Both the position numbers and the translations under genes were made by a program. Shown piece after piece: positions 14,582-16,098 of a stretch of 16,098 nt of DNA; the first letter of the stretch is position 1; every line of letters starts with the position of its first letter. The notes beneath the pieces were generated by a model. That model was not told the DNA's origin. It was given only the letters and a program-made list of their open reading frames with translations, and made no database searches. Origin of the DNA: an uncultured Eubacteriales bacterium (lineage in GTDB: Bacteria; Bacillota_I; Bacilli_A; RF39; UBA660); the NCBI GenBank assembly GCA_900313345.1, contig OMQW01000080.1, forward strand, positions 1 through 16,098. The letters are read 5' to 3'.

Positions 14582-15013
14582 TTACCAGTTAAATTCGTCA
14601 TCTTCTTTTTTAGCTGCTTCTTTTTCTTTCTTAGCTGCTTCTCTTTCGTCAGTTATTTTACCTTCAACATTAACATTATTAGGAGTACATAAGAAAATTC
14701 CTCCACCTAATTTTTGAAGATCTCCACCAATTGCATAAATAGTTCCACTTAAAAAATCAACTATTCTCTTAGCTTGATCTGGTGTTACTCTTTTTAAATT
14801 AACTACTACTGCATTTCTTGCTTTTAGGTAATCTGCTATTTGTTGTGATTCAGAATATGCACGAGGTTCTAAAAGCATCATTTTGCTTCCTGCAGTTCCA
14901 TTTTCTTGTTTATAGTTTTCTCTAGTAGTTGAATAGAAATCTTCTTCTACTGTACTTTCTTCTTCCATTTCAGCATCGCCACTGAATATTTTTTTAAAAT
15001 TATTTAATGCCAT
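14582..15013 (-). CDS. sepF: Cell division protein SepF (FtsZ-bundling membrane anchor)
   Basis: SepF tethers FtsZ filaments to the membrane and shapes the septum. The 143-residue product has the N-terminal amphipathic membrane-binding helix (MALNNFKKIF), an acidic linker (15-40), and the conserved SepF domain at 44-117. That domain includes LLEPRAYSESQQIADYLK, VVNLKRV and FLSGTIYAIGGDLQKLGGG, the core dimer and FtsZ-binding fold. The last 25 residues are a charged, partly repeated tail (AAKKEKEAAKKE). The ribosome site GGAGGA precedes the ATG by eight bases. Bacillus has ylmG and ylmH between sepF and divIVA; here both are absent, which shortens the cluster. Confidence 0.96.
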   Translation of the reverse strand: MALNNFKKIFSGDAEMEEESTVEEDFYSTTRENYKQENGTAGSKMMLLEPRAYSESQQIADYLKARNAVVVNLKRVTPDQAKRIVDFLSGTIYAIGGDLQKLGGGIFLCTPNNVNVEGKITDEREAAKKEKEAAKKEDDEFNW

Positions 15014-15050
15014 ATATTTAATCCTCCAATATTTTATTAATCTATTATTT

Positions 15051-15078
15051 ATTATAGCATATTTTTTTTAAATATCAA
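15051..15078 (-). promoter_or_regulatory. Promoter of sepF-divIVA
   Basis: TTGATA (15073-15078), 16-base spacer, and TATAAT (15051-15056) preceded by TGC. The start point is predicted near 15044. It lies just after the membrane-protein gene, with no terminator between. Confidence 0.82.
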
Positions 15079-15089
15079 CTAATAAACTT

Positions 15090-15941
15090 TTAGATTTCTT
15101 CTTCAATTTGTTTCTTTATTCTACTTTTTAAGACAACTTTGAATTTGCTTTCAACTTTTTCATATACTGATAAGTAAAATAAACTAATTAATATTATTAT
15201 TAAACTTGTAAATATTAGCTTTGTTATATAATTATTTATGAAGCTTTTAGAAAGCATATATATAAATTTTGATAATTTATTATACATAATTGTATCAATT
15301 GATAATCCTAATATTAAATCAATTATTCCTACTATAAGGGAAGGGATAAAAATATATGCTATAAATTTGTCTTTGTTTATAAAGAATATTAAAATTATGG
15401 AAATAATCATTGTACATAGTATTATTATTTTAAATGTTGTTGATATTAAATATCTTAAAGTATTTGTGTACTTTGTTGGAACTTTATCTATATTATATTT
15501 TATTTCATCTTCTATATTAACTAATTCATATGTATATTTTGATACTTTATTAGATAGTTTTTCATCATTTAGTTCTTTTTTAAATTTATTATTTAATTCT
15601 TTTGTCGTAAGTCTTTGATAATCTTTTCTTTTTAATAAATATTTTAAATTATCATTTTCTATTTTATACATTGAATCTTTAAAAGTTTTACTTTTATATA
15701 TTTTTTCTATATCACTACTATTTATATCTTCATTTACTAGATCTTTATAAAAATTATCATAATAATTTTTAGTATTAAAATTTTTACCTTCTATATTAGT
15801 TAGTTCTATATAATTTATTTTATTATTTATTTTTTTTATATTATTATTTTTACTAAAAAGATTTATATTAATTGTAATACTTAAAAATAAAATATCTATA
15901 AGTATTACTAATGAAAGTATTATATTTATTAGTCTTTTCAT
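15090..15941 (-). CDS. Uncharacterised membrane protein, four predicted helices
   Basis: The 283-residue product has a hydrophobic helix at 5-27, a lysine- and asparagine-rich loop of about 130 residues that is probably extracytoplasmic, and then three helices at about 165-188, 192-214 and 238-260. A basic C-terminal tail (EKVESKFKVVLKSRIKK) is probably cytoplasmic. No known family is recognised. The start is placed at ATG 15941, with AGGTGA at 15946-15951. The frame stays open back to a TTG at 15986, but those 15 codons are the promoter itself, so the longer form would not be transcribed. It precedes sepF without a terminator, so some readthrough into division genes is likely. Base use (very high A/T) resembles its neighbours. 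Confidence 0.8.
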   Translation of the reverse strand: MKRLINIILSLVILIDILFLSITININLFSKNNNIKKINNKINYIELTNIEGKNFNTKNYYDNFYKDLVNEDINSSDIEKIYKSKTFKDSMYKIENDNLKYLLKRKDYQRLTTKELNNKFKKELNDEKLSNKVSKYTYELVNIEDEIKYNIDKVPTKYTNTLRYLISTTFKIIILCTMIISIILIFFINKDKFIAYIFIPSLIVGIIDLILGLSIDTIMYNKLSKFIYMLSKSFINNYITKLIFTSLIIILISLFYLSVYEKVESKFKVVLKSRIKKQIEEEI

Positions 15942-15957
15942 ATCATCACCTAGTATA

Positions 15958-15986
15958 ATTATAAAAAGTTTTAAAAAGTATTGCAA
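15958..15986 (-). promoter_or_regulatory. Leftward promoter of the four-helix membrane protein
   Basis: TTGCAA (15981-15986), 17-base spacer, and a perfect TATAAT (15958-15963). The start point falls near 15951, so the transcript would begin at or next to the ribosome site, with a leader of only about 10 bases. The -35 box is shared with the rightward tRNA promoter. Confidence 0.82.
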
Positions 15987-16009
15987 GTTTTAAATTAATT
16001 TGTTATAAT
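15981..16009 (+). promoter_or_regulatory. Rightward promoter of tRNA-Met
   Basis: TTGCAA (15981-15986), 17-base spacer, and TATAAT (16004-16009) preceded by TGT. The start point is predicted near 16016, about eight bases before the mature tRNA. This is a strong stable-RNA type promoter. Confidence 0.9.
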
Positions 16010-16023
16010 TTCTTATGTAATTT

Positions 16024-16098
16024 GGCGCTGTAGCTCAGTTGGCTAGAGCAATCGGTTCATACCCGATAGGTCGTGAGTTCGAATCTCTCCGGCGCTAC
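16024..16098 (+). tRNA. tRNA-Met (CAU), elongator type
   Basis: The cloverleaf is complete up to the window edge: acceptor GGCGCTG, D arm GCTC/GAGC, anticodon stem ATCGG/CCGAT with loop TTCATAC (anticodon CAT), variable AGGTC, and T arm with TTCGAAT. It closely resembles the Bacillus elongator tRNA-Met. A CAU tRNA could instead be initiator or lysidine-modified tRNA-Ile2; the anticodon stem lacks the GGG/CCC pairs of initiators. The T stem has one T:T mismatch. Only the first C of a possible encoded CCA is in the window, and further tRNAs may follow. Confidence 0.93.

Noticed and set aside
15942..15986. Extra N-terminal residues of the membrane protein from a TTG start
   Set aside because: The TTG is the promoter's -35 box and the -10 lies within these codons, so they would not be in the transcript; a good ribosome site precedes ATG 15941.
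1..16098. CRISPR arrays, insertion sequences, prophage genes, integration sites
   Set aside because: No regular direct repeats, transposase motifs, or phage structural genes are seen; the tRNA at the right edge has no adjacent integrase within the window.

Overview
The window is a very AT-rich (roughly 30% GC by eye), tightly packed chromosomal segment from a low-GC Gram-positive bacterium of the Bacilli. The genes (SepF, DivIVA, T-box-controlled IleRS, GreA next to two U32 proteins, PriA) and their order are Bacilli-like. The small gene sizes, short spacers and large pilin-like/InlB-repeat surface protein suggest an uncultured, host-associated lineage near the Mollicutes, but that placement is inference. 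The long genes use TGG for Trp and are not interrupted by TGA, so the standard bacterial code fits. Every protein gene is on the minus strand; only a tRNA-Met at the right edge is on the plus strand.

Right to left, in the direction of transcription. A back-to-back promoter pair at about 15958-16009 shares one palindromic -35 box. It drives tRNA-Met(CAU) to the right and an unrecognised four-helix membrane protein to the left. Next come sepF and divIVA (cell division), then a 910-residue type IV pilin-like protein with InlB-type repeats, then an unrecognised 486-residue protein whose C-terminus resembles a HigB/Gp49-type RelE-fold domain. A T-box leader with an AUC (Ile) specifier then controls ileS. 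In Bacillus the sepF-divIVA-ileS order is contiguous apart from small ylm genes; here the pilin-like gene and the 486-residue gene sit in between, each with its own promoter.

The IleRS is of the eukaryote-like IleRS2 type. Its catalytic HIGH motif reads GLHH, the swapped form linked to very high mupirocin resistance. Left of ileS are a small exported protein and a decayed relative of it carrying a discoidin-like domain (two stop codons and a frameshift). Then comes a coupled operon of two U32 proteins, matching the TrhP1/TrhP2 pair that makes 5-hydroxyuridine in tRNA, with an HD-domain dGTPase-like gene. greA has its own promoter, and priA runs off the left edge.

Regulation is unusually legible. 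Near-consensus sigma-A promoters, mostly with extended TGn -10 boxes and about 17-bp spacers, precede most units. Intrinsic terminators repeatedly include the stop codon of the gene they end, and in three places the next promoter's -35 overlaps or abuts the terminator's T tract. Several protein starts are set downstream of the longest open frame, because the extra codons overlap promoters, terminators or ribosome binding sites. Outside the pseudogene, no stretch above 300 bases lacks a gene; the largest gap (9551-9811) is the T-box leader and its promoter.
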